A DNA stretch of 64,000 bases from Oreocharis arfaki. Its lineage: Eukaryota > Chordata > Aves > Passeriformes > Paramythiidae. Of this stretch, positions 15,001 to 27,483 are shown piece by piece. The position numbers were made by a program, and so were the translations under genes. Location: NCBI GenBank assembly GCA_013398015.1, contig VZRR01007614.1, positions 62,001-126,000 on the forward strand, written 5' to 3'. Under the pieces are notes generated by a model, which was not told the origin of the DNA, did not search any database, and was given only the letters and a program-made list of their open reading frames with translations. Numbering within the stretch: position 1 is the stretch's first letter; the number at the start of each line of letters is the position of its first letter.

Positions 15001-18000
15001 TGGCAGCACTGTGTGGAGGGCCCTGCCTCCGGTCTGTGTTGTGTGAACAACTGCTGTTTCAGTTCAAAAGCTACACTGAAGAAACAATGCTTTTTCAGTA
15101 AAAAGATTGGTTCACACCAGTCTAAAGTTTTCTGGCTTTTTTTATAGTGGATTTTCTGCAGTGGATGAAGAGATGCTCTCCTCTTTTTCCAGTCTAGGAG
15201 AGCTGTCTATTTGATGTCTCATCTTAAACAAAAATAAATATGAAGAGAAAGTGCACAGTGATTACAGCACTCCTCTGACAAGTGGCATATCTATGTTCAC
15301 TTTCTTCCTCTTCCTCAGCACAGGAGAAAACTAGCACTCCACGACAGCTCTCTGAGGCAGGGGAAGGGACTTCACGTGTTGACTCCACTTTGGAATTGAC
15401 AATAAACATTCAGAGAATTAGTGATGCAGATGCAAACATCATCTATTCCTAACGACCACACTCGTTGTGTCATGTAACGATGTCATATACAAAGGAAACA
15501 CCTCGGCAGCCAGAGCTGAGGGTTCAGCCCCAGAACACCCTGCGCATTTGGGCCCTGGTGCAAGCAGTGGGTCTGTCATGCAGCCTGGCTTCCCAAACCG
15601 GGCGGGCTGTGCATTTCAACACGTCTGCAGAGAGACTGAGACCACCAAACCGTTCCCTGGTTCCAGTTGAACTGTGTCTTCTAGCTTTCCCCAGCCAGAA
15701 CCATTGGTGAAATGTGGCATCAAATCATGTTTTTTTTCAGTGATCCAATCTTAATCTTGAGTCTATGCCGAAGGTGGAGGGTGGCATTGCCCACCATACT
15801 TTTACACAGGCTCTAAGCTTCACAGGAAACCAGTTGCAGCCCTGGCATGGCAGGATCCAGCAAAGCTGGAGCTGGTGGAGTTGTGATCATAAAACTGTCA
15901 TCTGCCTTATACCGAGCCAGAGCAGGAAACTTGTAACCTCTGCTACCCTTTCTTAGTCTTCAGTGTTCTGCCTGTGGTCTGCGTTGGTGCTGGCAGTAGT
16001 TGCCAGTGTGCAAAGATTTTTTTTTTTTCCCCATGTGTTATATGGTAGCAGCTCTCAGTTTATTCATTTCTAAAGAATCTCTTAATGTTCTAGGGCTTGA
16101 TTCTGGAAGTGCTGAACTTCTAATGAAGGTATTCTTCATTCCACAAGCTCAGGCCCTACCCTGGAGAATGTGTCATCAGCTTTGCCTGCAAAGCCAAACT
16201 TGAAACCAGAAAATGTAGTATTGCTACTGGGAAATTGTAGCATAATCCCAGGAGAAGTGTGATACTTGCCTCCTTTAGAAATTGTCCTGAGGTCCACTGA
16301 TAGAAAGGAAAAGTTCTGTGTAATTAATGTAATTGCAGTTATTCTCAAATCTGAGCAGTTTGGTAACTACTGGAAAAGCATCCATCCAGAGACTTTTCTA
16401 TCCCTGTAATTTTGTTACTTGTCTCAGATGTCCCTGCTGCTTATGCCAGTCCCTGGAGCTCCAGTAATTTGGACTTAGCCTGAAATCAGGCCAGCTATTC
16501 TGGATCTGGGCAGATGTGGCTTCCAAATTGCAAGCCTGCTTTTCACAGCTGGAGTGTAGGTGGCAGTGGGGACAAATGCAAGTTCAGTGTTGGAAGGAGC
16601 TTTGGGAGTTTAGTTGCTTCTTTCTAAGAAGGACCTCCCAAAAGGACATCCCTAAAAAGTGCTCATGAGGGAAGGGAAATCTGGAATTTGGGGAATATTA
16701 CAGTGGTGTTTTGTCACTGAGCAGTTGTGAATCCCTGCACGTTCCAAACATTGCTGATCTTTTTGAGCTTTTGAAGGCAAACTGAATGCATCAGCTCAAA
16801 TATATTTCCTGAAACAAGATTTATTGGCATTTCAGCCAAGTTTCTAGACTCTGGGGAAAGTAAGACTTTCATGTGGAATAGACAGTCCACACAAATGCCA
16901 GATGCATTTAGGAAACAACCCAAGAAGGACTCTAGAGATGGTAGACCAAGCTCCAAGAGGGCCCAAGATGCTTAAGAACAGGCTTTTGTTCCAATTTGGG
17001 TATCCTGGTCCTTAAAGAACAGAAGAGCAGCTCTCAAGAGTCATGACAGAAACCCTGGAAATTATGGAAGTTAAGACATTGCATAGACATTGGGGTGTTT
17101 TACTGAAAGCCACAATTAAAATGTTATGCTTGAAACTGCAGTTCAAAACTGATGCCTTGTTTTTCTCCTGCTTTTGAAATGAGGGCTAGACTAGATTCAC
17201 TGGCAACTGCATCCAGTTTGATTTAAATAGTTTTAGGACATGCTAATACGAACCAGTTCCACGCTCAATGAATATTTCAGCATTCTTTTTTGAAGGGATG
17301 AAATTCCTTCACATCTGACTGTCTTCTTGCAACTGCATTTTAAAAATGTATCAGGTCTGTAGTTCTAGTCTTGGAGAACTTAACAAATATATTTTCAGAA
17401 TTTCTCAGAAAGTCTTACTTTATTACTTGGCATAGAATTCTACTTGGAGATCTATTAAAAGTTAAATATGTTAATTATAAAATCTTTTCAGTGGCTTCAG
17501 TTCATCCAGTTCATCTAGCCTTCATTCAGCCTTCACGTGGCTCTTCTTGCAGTTATTGGATGCTTTGTTTTCCTGTCCACATTCTCAGCCTGCCTCCTGT
17601 TTTGTGTAAACCTCAAAAACATCAGGATACCTTTGTGCAAGTCTAGCCATTGCTTTGAGCTTCTACACCAGTAGAGTGAAAGACAACATAAGTGAAGCTA
17701 TTGATAGTGTTTATTTTTGTATTTGAAGGGAGAGTTTTTAATTATCTGCCTAGTAATAGAAATACACTGAAATAAAGGTGAATACATTTAAACACAGCAC
17801 ACCAAGAAGCTCCACAGCATGGTTATGTTTGCAGAAATGTTTGTGATTTGTCTCAGGGTACCCCAAACAACTCTTGGGAAGGAAACCTAAGGAGACCTTT
17901 TCAGAAACTAGTTGCAAGCATTGTTGTGGAAGAGATCGCTAGGGAGAAAGGGGGCAAAAAGAAAAGGGGGCAAAAAAAGCTTGTGAACTCCTGAAGTTTT

Positions 18001-18371
18001 GCCAGCATTTTTAGCAGTCTTCCTTTGCATTCAGGGGGTGTGCCTCACCTTTAGAAGAGATGACTGTCTGTTTACAGCTGTCTGTAATTTCCATGGAGAA
18101 TGTCAGTGCTAATGGCACCTCTGAAGATTAGCTCTTGGGGCACAGACACATGAATATGGATTAATATATCTCACTTAGGCCACCGCTCTGAAAACATTGG
18201 TGTTTTAAGTTGACTTTCCCGAGGTTCCAGTTCTAAACATGCTTTGGAAGTCTGCCCTTCGCTCTGAGCTGGCGTCTTCATAACTGGCTTTGGACTAACC
18301 TATCTTTTACCAAGTTAAAAAAAAAAAAGTAATTAATGAGGCTTATTATAATCTATATTGTTTCCTTACAG
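1..18371 (+). other. AT-rich non-coding DNA, proposed last intron of CDK14
   Basis: No recognisable exon or conserved protein segment is visible on either strand. Open frames here are short (the longest about 112 codons), resemble no family, and have the composition expected by chance. The stretch ends in a pyrimidine-rich tract and cag at 18369-18371, a good splice acceptor, so I read it as the 3' part of a long intron on the + strand. It includes an 11-base G run at 2846-2856, a TA/TG-rich microsatellite near 13205-13300 and a GTTT-rich tract near 14710-14760. Assignment to CDK14 rests only on the known vertebrate gene order next to FZD1. Confidence 0.4.
13205..13300. repeat. TA/TG-rich low-complexity tract
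   Basis: The sequence is mostly alternating T with A or G (runs of tatata, gatata, tgtgta), an imperfect microsatellite in AT-rich DNA. No function is evident. An open frame that crosses it is a by-product of the repeat. Confidence 0.7.
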
Positions 18372-19252
18372 GATTAAATTTACCAGGTTGGAGGAGGGGA
18401 ACAAAAACCTAATGAGGAGGCCGACACCAGGAAGGAACCACGGCCTGTTTCCTTTCCTTCTCTATGGTGGATTTCATTCAAAAGAAAATTGAAGCTGGCA
18501 AGACCCTGTTTTCCCTGCAATTTATTTAAAACCTTGCACGCATTTGGGTACCTTGTGATTTCAGAGAACTATGTGAAGATTAAGCTTTTGCTTACTGATA
18601 CATGGCATGTACTCTTTCAGTCTTTTGTGTTTGATTTTGTTTGATTTTCCACTGCAGCGCTGCATCTTTGTAAGGATTTTTATGCTTTCACCAGAAATGT
18701 CTTAAATACTTTCAGACAACACATTTGGTGTTCACACTTCTTCAGTAACAACTGTACAAAAAGAGCCAACAGTGGCATAAAGGACTGTTTTCTTTGAGGG
18801 TTGTGCATAGTTTGCAACCAATGGGAAGACTATTTCTTCCCAGGGCAAACCCAACTTGTCTGATCGGCTGACAATTACAGCACCTTGCCACTCTTCCTCA
18901 AGTGTTGTTGGGTTATTCTTTTTTCATTATCCCCTCAGACCATTCATATCCATTTAAAAACATGGCAATAATTGCATGTTTACTTCAGTACTCTAAATTT
19001 GGTTACTATGCTTAGGCTCTGTAGCATGCCAGTTTTCAAAATAGGCCTGTGAGAAGGACAAAGCAAAAATTATGAGATGTATGCAGCTGACAGATATACA
19101 GTGAATTCCTTATGGTTTTATTCCCTTCAAGAATATATCTTTCTTTTATGGGTCTTGGCTAACATCTCTATGTTTTTCCTCACACTAGTTACCTTTTGGA
19201 ATATTTTCCTGAAAAAAGAGATGATGAAACTGTTCCATTTAATTCAAGGCAG

Positions 19253-19284
19253 ATACTGAGGTACAAAAATACTGAGGTACAGAA
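19253..19284. repeat. 16-bp tandem duplication
   Basis: atactgaggtacaaaa at 19253-19268 is repeated directly as atactgaggtacagaa at 19269-19284, with one mismatch. It is a small local duplication inside the proposed CDK14 3' UTR. Confidence 0.85.
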
Positions 19285-20524
19285 AAACTTCCATTGGATG
19301 AGCCATTAAATCTAGCTGTGTTACTTTGCCACGTACAAAGCAAGGTGGAGAATTTTCCTCATCCCGGACTGTTTGCTGTTTCACACCAAAGCACCTTTCA
19401 AGCTATTTTCCATAGGTATTCTGAGCTGACTGGAAGGCACTACATGATCCTTAGTCTTTAGATAGCTTTTCTGAATGAATCATTCAAATGCAAACTTTGC
19501 AAGAAATTAAGTTGTGTGTGTGATTTTAGAAAAGGAAGCCCCTTCTACATTTTGGTTGGGGAGAGCATTGTGTTCAGGGGTGTGAAAAAACTGCCCTGAC
19601 TGTCTACAATGCTTTGCATTCAGAGACGGCAGGGTATGGTGCAAAAATCACTGTTGAGTTGTAGTCCTGCTCGGACAGAAACACTTGCTAGGCAATATTA
19701 TTCTACACATAATTTTGACATCCTTTGCTTGCTGGATGCATTGAGTTACATTTTAAGGAAGTGTGGTAACGCTTTGGTTAGCTTTCAGTGTTTAAAAGGA
19801 GGGGAAAAGGATTTGTGCTACTGCCATCTTATTAAACTCCAGCAGTGTTTAATAAGAAAAAGACACCCAATAAGGCAAATCCTTGAATGCACAAGTAGCT
19901 ACTAAAGGTCTCTTAATGAACTAGGACAGGAGTCTACACTTTCAAAGAACTGAACCATGGAAATATTCTCAATATTTGCACAGCCATTAAAAGACAATTT
20001 CCCCCAATGACATCTCTGTTTCAGGATCTGCTAAAAGCCATCTGAAAGCCACTTTCAGTCACAATCCTATTTAGAACCTACTACAGTTTTTCCCCTGTGT
20101 TTATAGGGGGAAAAGTGACCACTTTTGAATATATCACACACTGAAACTGCCTTAGACGTGGTTTGTTTGGGTTTCATGTTTCTTTTTTTTTTTGTAAGAG
20201 AAAAGTCTTTTATACATTATCTTTGCTACTTAAATTGTGTGCAGTTTGATTATTAAAATTAGCTATTTTTAGAAAAAAAAAACTTGCTGCAAAATCTGAA
20301 GAATTTTTGAAACCGTAACAAAGATTTTGATTAGGAATATAAGGGTAGTTTCATAGATGCTTCTACTTGACAGCTTAAATTTGAAGGCAAGAAATTACAC
20401 TGCTCAACTAACCATCTGAAGCTTTAATATAGATAGTAATTCCCCAACTGTTCCCACAAGCCTAGCACATTACTATCCACAGTGACTCACATACAGTGTT
20501 TGCTTAAGGTATCTACGTGTGTGT

Positions 20525-20542
20525 ATGTGTGTGAACACACAT
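20525..20542 (+). repeat. Short perfect inverted repeat in proposed 3' UTR
   Basis: Arms atgtgtgt and acacacat are exact reverse complements separated by two bases (ga). In RNA this is a short TG/CA hairpin with a loop too tight to close fully, so the innermost pair would open. Confidence 0.7.
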
Positions 20543-22060
20543 GTGCGCCTGAGATTATCCTCTCTGCCCCATTCCCACTTTTAAGCAACCACTGAAATAA
20601 AGTTGGTCCAAAAATCTTCAAACTCAATTAATTGCCTGAAGGAAAGTTCATAAATATCTGGGTTTCTAAATAGCAACTTAATCTTCAGCAGTAATGAAGT
20701 TATCTCACGTAGTGATCATTAAGGAGTGACCAGGGTCTCTTACTTCTGCACCTACTTCCCAGACACCCTGATTGCCTGTGGTGACTTGGTTTTGCTGCTC
20801 TCCCATGGAGGCTCTGGGCCCTGGGGATGTTCTCCCAGCACCAAGGCAACCTAGGCTCAGCAGGATGGTGCTTTTCACATGAGCACTGCAAATTAATCTT
20901 CTGGAACATCAAATCTGCTGAGAAATATCAAGGTTTTTTGAGATAGTAGAAGCTCCTTTGGCCAGGGAACTGACAGTTGACAACAGCCTTATTTACCTCT
21001 TCTCCCTTCCACCAGAGCCCTTACCTGCACAGTTAGCCCAACTGACACCCATCAGTAAGGACCCCTAGACAGCTGCCCACCTCTCCAGCTGTTTTCACCA
21101 CAGCTCTGCTCAGTGTTGCAGAATGGACTGTTTAAACCTTATCAATGCTCTTGAGAGAGCTTCAGCAAAGATCAGTACTGCTACTCTCTTTTTCTCTCAC
21201 CCTTCTGAAATCAGTTCCCCAAAGAATATTCAAAGAGACAAGAAGTAGCCCAGCCTTCCAGACGTGCTGTGGGTGCCTGGAATGTGATGTTTCACATTGT
21301 CAGCAGTCAAAAGTTGGCGTCAGTGACCAAAACTCTCTGGAGCACAGTCCTGGAGAAACTGCCGGACTTGTTCAGAGTCAGTAGCCAGCAGCCGCTTAAC
21401 TTGTATTTTCCTACCACTTGGCTGAGACCCAGTAGGCCTTTCCTGGTGATACTTGAGAGGATGTGGCTTTGCTACAAGAAAGGAGAGCAGCGACAGGGCA
21501 GCAGGTATAGCAGGCAGATAAAGTCGGAGGGCATGTTCTAACTCTCTATGAGATCTAATATTAAGTGAATGGGGAAGGGAAGATGGTGACAGATGCAGTC
21601 TGCATGGTACAGAGAGTCCTTACAAGTTCAAGTTCACAGAACCTAATTTTGCAAGCCAGCCAGCTGGAGATGGCTCAGTCCTCTCTCCTGCTGGGTTCAG
21701 ATCAATTCTAATCCACACCCAGCAGGCACCACCCCAGACAGGACACTCCAGTAATTCTGACATTACGTTACTGTATGGTGTCCTAGATCAGTTGGGTCCT
21801 TTTAATTCTCACTCTTATTTTTAATCAGAACCATGGCTTAGGACAAGTCATCAGTACAACAGTGAAAAAAGAATCTGCAGTAGACAGAGACACAGGGGGT
21901 TTTGCCTTCTCTTTGGTATGTAGGGGTTCTGCACTTCAGACTCCTGGGAAGAGAAGGTAAGATAAATAAATAAATACCCTGTGGGTTGGTGGGTTACATA
22001 CACCCATGTCAGTGCACACAACCAAATGTGTAGTCAATGCTCTGATATGCTTATATACAA

Positions 22061-22080
22061 AATATTCATCTGTGAATATT
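22061..22080 (+). repeat. 8-bp inverted repeat with four-base loop
   Basis: aatattca and tgaatatt are perfect reverse complements around the loop tctg. The stem is AU-rich and only moderately stable. It lies about 520 bases before the proposed poly(A) signal. Confidence 0.7.
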
Positions 22081-22596
22081 ACTGGGTTTGTAATCTTTGT
22101 TATATAAAAGGTTTAGGCTGTACAGACTGGGAATAAAATGCAGATACCCCATATACACAGAATTAGGTTGCATTACTGAGCATAACAATACTCTCCCCTA
22201 CCAGCATTTAGGTGGAGTGACTGTATGTTACTGCCTTGCATTTTTCACATAAGCAAAAAATCTAAAAGTAAAGGATGCACTAATAATTCCCATCCCCCAA
22301 AATGCATTTCAATTTCAATGGTGCTGCATACAAAATTCCTGCTTGCCAGCTTCCATGCGGTTTTTTGTATGGTGCACTAAGAGGTGTTCTTTTTTTAACA
22401 AATAAAAAAGGGGAGGGCTGGTACATGAAAACAATGTTAATGTAATTAAATATATATATACTTCAGAAGAACAGCATAGTAAGCAGTACAGTAAAATAAA
22501 TGTCGCATTATTTGTTACACCTTGTAATTTGTCTGTATTATGAAAGATGTAATGGTTTGTCAGCTGTAACTGTTGTTTTCTTGTAACATCATATTG

Positions 22597-22602
22597 AATA
22601 AA
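22597..22602 (+). terminator. Poly(A) signal, proposed end of CDK14
   Basis: Canonical AATAAA in the context attgaataaagtg, followed within about 60 bases by T- and GT-rich sequence (tctcctttgtgtatgtg), the usual layout of a vertebrate cleavage site. Cleavage would fall near 22615-22625. A single hexamer is common by chance, so the call depends on the surrounding 3'-UTR interpretation. Confidence 0.5.
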
Positions 22603-22656
22603 GTGTAGCAGAATCTCTCTTCTCCTTTGTGTATGTGATCTAGACCTAACTCAAGG

Positions 22657-22662
22657 AATAAA
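22657..22662 (+). terminator. Second, downstream poly(A) signal
   Basis: A second AATAAA lies 60 bases after the first, followed by tttattttcctttttgttctcc, a U-rich downstream element. It could be an alternative cleavage site for the same transcript. Confidence 0.4.
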
Positions 22663-25600
22663 GCCTTTATTTTCCTTTTTGTTCTCCAAAAAATGAACAA
22701 GGAAATGGTTGTAAACAAGAGATTTTTAAGGAATGAACAGAACTTAGAAGCAGGCAGGCACTAGACAGTAATGAGTTGAAAAGATTAGGCACTGATTCAG
22801 TCAAACATGAGCTTCATCAAAACTACAAGGCAGTGCTGACTACTCAGGGCAAGATTCTTCTCATTTCTGTCTGTAATAGTAAGTTAATGATTTGGTGTCT
22901 CTTATATACGTGACAAGGGATCTCTTTACAGCATACTGGAACTTAACCGAAGTAGTAGAAAAGCCAGTATTCTGAAAAAAACCCAAAACCAACAGGTCTG
23001 ATTTAAATATATCATCATATGGAGGATGAAGTCTGGCTTATTGCAACTTCTCTTGAAATAAAAAACTGGTAATTCTGGTAGAAAATCAGGCTAAATATAC
23101 AATATGCATTTCTCACAACTTTGATGTGGAAGTGTGATTTATCCTTGTTCATACTCGATTATTTATTTCAGTCAGTAAGCGTATGCTGCCTTGATTCTTT
23201 GTCTGTTTATTTGTGCATCATAGCATTAGATAAGCAAGTACTTGCTCATGCTATATATTATCATCATGTGTGTTCAGTATTTTCTCCTCCTTTCTATTGC
23301 TTCTAGCTTTTTTGGTAACATCTTGCTAGGACCTATTTTTAGACAATGAATGCTAAATCAAGGCAACTTGCACAGACTTCGTTAGAATATTTGCCTGAAA
23401 TGTCAGAATATGCTGTTTTAGCAAACACAAGAGTCTATAGGAGGCATTTTGTTCTGGGATGGGGGATGGATGGAGAGCAAGTGCTCGTACTGTGTAGGCT
23501 GGTGCGCAGCAGCCCTAGACTAGAATATGAATAATAGAGCGCCTAGATTATAGTCTTGGCTCCAGCTGATTAGAAATATTTGAAGATAAAAGGGTCTTCC
23601 TTGCAGCTAGCACAATATAAGCTTGAATGTGGGTCTTTAGTGTCTTGGGTTTTATCCGGTAGAATAATGTTCTGGCCCAGTTCTGATCACAGAGCACTTC
23701 AGGAGCAGAATCCTCATTTTTCAGTCTAGAAAGTTGCTGCAGGATGACATCAGCTGCACCCAGAGGGCATTGCACAAAAACAAACTAAGAAAACATATGC
23801 ATGTTCATCTATTTATATTTTACCCCCAGTTCTCAGTGGCTAGGGCAGGTTTAGGAAGGTGTTGCCTTTTTATAGTCTAGATGAATAATTGGTATTCCTG
23901 ACTCATTACCTGTATGGCAACTTTAACCTACAAATCCCTCTGATACAAATGAGGACCAAGAATTATTACCTAAAAAGGTTTGTATGTTTGAACACAGGGT
24001 ACCAGGAAGCACGTTCAGAGCCAGCCTTTAATTATGTAGTATAATCTTTAAAGCCGTCTCCTGACCCCCTTGGCTGCACTCCTAGCCTGTTTAGCCCCAA
24101 GGTTTTCTTCCTAAGCTAGCCTGGCTGCTACGGCAAAGCAAGAGATGCATTTAGCCAGAATAGCAGCCACCCCTCCCCCGAGAATAGAAAAACCAGAGGG
24201 AAGGTGTTGGAGCAACCCTGTGCCGCTGGGTTAACACATACAGTTTCTCAATAATGCCTCTCCTTGTAAACCTCTGCAAAGTAAACCCTACAGCAGAGGA
24301 AGAGCTTGCTGCTACCAGTGGGGGGTGGTGTTATGGACATTATATTTGAGAGGCTTATATAGCACATGGGCGAGGATAAAGGGATACAAATCAGAGAGGG
24401 GAAAAAAAAAAACAACTGAAGAGATTTAAAAAAAAAAATTCAGGGCCAAGTATTTACTGTTCATTTCCCTTGCGAGTGGTGTTATATATTGTCTGCAGTG
24501 AGTCATGCTGAGAGCGAGCCAGGCACAATAATAGCTGAGAGCAGTCCTGCAGCCCCCTCGTTATTGCTTCTGCCAGCTGATACCGAGTTGGGCAAAAGAA
24601 AGTGATTCCAGAAATGTTCCTCTTTTTTTTTCCCTTTCTCTTGTTTCCCAAAGGACCCAGTAGTGATTGCTGGGGCTGTACTACCTTGAAAGAACTGCTA
24701 AATTAAAATCAAACATTTTAAAGTTAATTTTTCAAGGACCCATATGGTGATTCACATAAAAGACGTAACAGCTCTAAGTGCTATACCAGATACTGCAGCG
24801 CTGTATATCCCAGTAAAGTCTTGAAGCCTAATGAGATTTATGATATCATAGAAACATTTCAACCTCCCCTTTCAACTGGAATTAGGACTATAGTCTAGGT
24901 GTCACAAGGACAGGTGTTAATCTTACAATCCAGCTAATTATAAATTTGTCCTCAGCTTTCACCTGAGGAGCTCAGAGATATTCACGCATCAAAGAAATGA
25001 GCTGTATACACAGCTCTGGAATATACCATACATATGTAAAGATCCATATTTTTGTAGAAAAAAAAACAACCCCACACCCCAAAACCTAAGGTACAGACTC
25101 AGTGCTTTATTTTCAAAACTTTGCATGGGCAAAAAGACCTGAGAGAGTATTTCACTTGGTGTTTGGTGAAGACTGAACATTCAAAATACTTTTTTAGAAC
25201 AGTTTCTCACAACAACAAGGTGTAACTTTTGTGTTCAAAACTAGTCATGTTTTATAGTACAGACAGCTCCAAAGACATGCCAAAGTGTTGTGCTCTAGCA
25301 GGACTGTGAAGAGTTGTTAATTGACCAAATGCCTGGCATCATGTCAGTGTGGAGCAGGAGAAATTGCATGTACCGTCGTTTGCTGGGAAATACTGTAAAC
25401 ATGAACTGCCACTTAGCTGCATCAGGAGACACAACTTTCTGAGACCATTTTAGATGTTCTTCTCTAATCTCAATTTTTTTCTGTAAGACACAATATAGAC
25501 AGCAAAGGAGAAGTGAAGGACCCTTTCTACATGGAAGGTTGTACTCTACAGCAACGCCACACAGAGTGTTTTAGGACACAACTGCCTCCATGGTAGGGAT

Positions 25601-26499
25601 GTGAATCATGGAGGAGCTGCACTTCTGGTCTCCTAAATCCACTAGGTTCTCTCCAGAAATGCCTGTTTGCATCTGGGCAATGTATGTGTTTTCACTGCTG
25701 TCTGTTTAGCTTGCACTCATGCACACAGAGTGACTAATCTGGAATAGCAGGAACCTGTAATTTTGGGAGCAGCTCCTTTTGTGGTCAGAGGTACCCCATT
25801 CTTCTGCCAGTCCAGAGACAGCAGTAAGTGAGCTCTGTTTGGCAGAATGAGGATTTGCTGCTCCACAGCTTCAGCCGCTCTTCCAAGCTCTTCTGTTCTT
25901 CGATACATCTGTTGGTGCAGCAGACCTGGAGATGAATGTGTGGTCTGGAGGCAAGGTCATGAACCTGGCAGTGGTTAGGACATGGTCACAAGCAAGTTCT
26001 GGTGTTTTAGAAATTTCCAAAATGTTCAGCCTAACCGCTAGCTGGGCCTTTCTTTTATGACCCTCACATGAGAAAGGGACATTTGGATATCCTTTCCCCA
26101 AGCACTTGCGGTTTAGATTTAGGACAACCGATTGATCAGAGGAAAGGGGAGAATCTCAAAGGGTTTCAGATGAGCCCTTACAAGTCCCTAAATATGAGGA
26201 AGTGTACTATGCATTCACCACCTGTAATAACAGAGCTTTGAACACCCCAGTGTGTTTCTGCAGTGTTAGCCAGCAGGGTTCCCTACAACAGCACTGCCGA
26301 AGTAAACAATACCTAATTTTTGGGAGAGGATGCTTGCGAAAAACACCAGTTGGGCAGCAGTGCCAGGTGGGCTGGAGGAGTCACCAGTTTAACCAGCGAA
26401 AGAAAGGAGCTGGGGCCCGAGAATAACATTGGCTCTTACTGAAGGCCTGATGACAGACTGGAGCTAAAGCAGCTTTGCCCCCTGCTCCTCGTTACTGCT
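22663..26499. other. Intergenic DNA, no gene seen
   Basis: No gene is recognised on either strand, and open frames are short and unrelated to known families. Composition is AT-rich with scattered A and T runs. The GC content begins to rise after about 26300, leading into the CpG island. A block around 24890-24970 is rich in homeobox-type ATTA/TAAT cores and might be a conserved element, which cannot be judged without alignment. Confidence 0.6.
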
Positions 26500-27480
26500 G
26501 TGTCTAAAAAACGCCAAAGCATCGGTCCTCACTCGGTGGGATCTCCCAGCCCCTCCCCCGCCACGGGGCCGTGTTAGCTCTACAGGAACTTCAAGGTGAG
26601 AAACCACAGCACCCGTCCAAACACTGGGCCCGGCGATTCCCGCACCTGCAACTCAGGCTGCTGAGCTGCTTCGCACCGAAATGTTTTGACTGCAGGAATC
26701 TGTCTGGTAGGAGGGAGTGCCAGGAAGGAACAAGGAGCACATTCAGGTGCGCTGGCTGTGCTGACACCACTGAGATGCCCGGTGAGCGCACACAAGCTTT
26801 CGTTCCCCGCAGGCGCCGCGGACACGACAGCTCACGGGGCACGGGGAAGAGGGCCGGTGGGAGCGTCACAGGGCCACAGCCCGAAGCGCCGTTCGCGGGC
26901 AGTACCAAGGAGGGTGAAGCTCCGTCCCGCCGGTGCCCGGTCCCGGCCGAGGGAGCGCCGGGGGCCCCCATGTGCCGGGACCGCCCGCGCAGGGCGGGAA
27001 GGGCCGGGCTGGGTCTGCGCCAGCTGGGAAATGGGGAACTCTGGCGCCAACGTGAGGGAAAAACAGCTCCGGAGTGTCCGCTGCGGAGCGGGAGAAGCGT
27101 TAAATGCCGAGCTGGGCAGGGTGCGGCCGCCGCTGGGTTTGGCGCGGCGGAGCAGCCGTGAGAGGCGGGATCGGGGAGGGTCAGGCTTCTCACTGAGATT
27201 TTCCGAAGGTTGTAGGAAATTCCGCTGTGAATGAGGGCTGGGGGTGAGGCGGGGCTCTCCTCCCCGCTCTCACCCACGGTTCCAGGCTGTCGGGCAGAGT
27301 GGGTGCGGGGTGCTGGGACAAGCCAGGCCCCTCGCTCCCCTCACGGCGTCCAGAGCTGCCACAGCCTGACCCTCAGTCCTGCTCCTGCCCGCCGGCATCC
27401 CGCCCTCCCTGGGGCCACGGGGGACCCAACCCCAGCCTCGTCTCTTTCCCATAGCCATCCAAACGCTGTCACCTGCAGGG
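26500..27480. promoter_or_regulatory. Orphan CpG island, candidate promoter
   Basis: GC content and CpG frequency rise abruptly compared with both flanks, and dense CpG continues from about 26780 to 27420. E2F-like sites are visible: TTTGGCGC at 27138-27145 and GGCGCCAA at 27043-27050. Good splice donors on the + strand follow tcaag (intron would start at 26596) and tgcccg (at 26782), and a good acceptor (tttcgttccccgcag) ends at 26812. This layout suits a promoter and first exon of an unannotated, probably non-coding transcript, or an alternative promoter or enhancer for FZD1. The open frames inside (about 196 codons on + and 228 on -) are low-complexity, Arg/Pro/Gly/Ala-rich products of GC-rich DNA and match nothing I know, so I do not call a protein. 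Confidence 0.65.
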
Positions 27481-27483
27481 TTT

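Larger units (their letters stand above)
18372..22620 (+). other. CDK14: Proposed terminal exon / 3' UTR of CDK14
   Basis: The left edge is a strong acceptor (tttccttacag before gattaaattt). The right edge has AATAAA at 22597-22602 with a second at 22657-22662. The interior has no long open frame and looks like a 3' UTR, with AT-rich stretches, a short TG/CA hairpin (20525-20542) and an eight-pair inverted repeat (22061-22080). CDK14 encodes a cyclin-Y-dependent kinase that phosphorylates LRP6, and in other vertebrates it lies just upstream of FZD1 on the same strand. If this is its last exon, the exon may begin with the final GA of a TGA stop split by the intron, leaving no coding sequence to recognise. 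One alternative frame is open for about 38 codons from 18373 and resembles nothing I know. Alternatives are a lncRNA exon or chance signals. Confidence 0.42.

Noticed and set aside
16555..16569. CTCF-like match (tgtaggtggcagtgg)
   Set aside because: Only the right half of the consensus is good, and the upstream CC and core purines are missing. Too weak to call.
26571..27277. Overlapping open frames of 182-228 codons on both strands in the orphan CpG island
   Set aside because: GC-rich DNA has few stop codons. The products are Arg/Pro/Gly/Ala-rich, open in several frames at once, and match no family I know.
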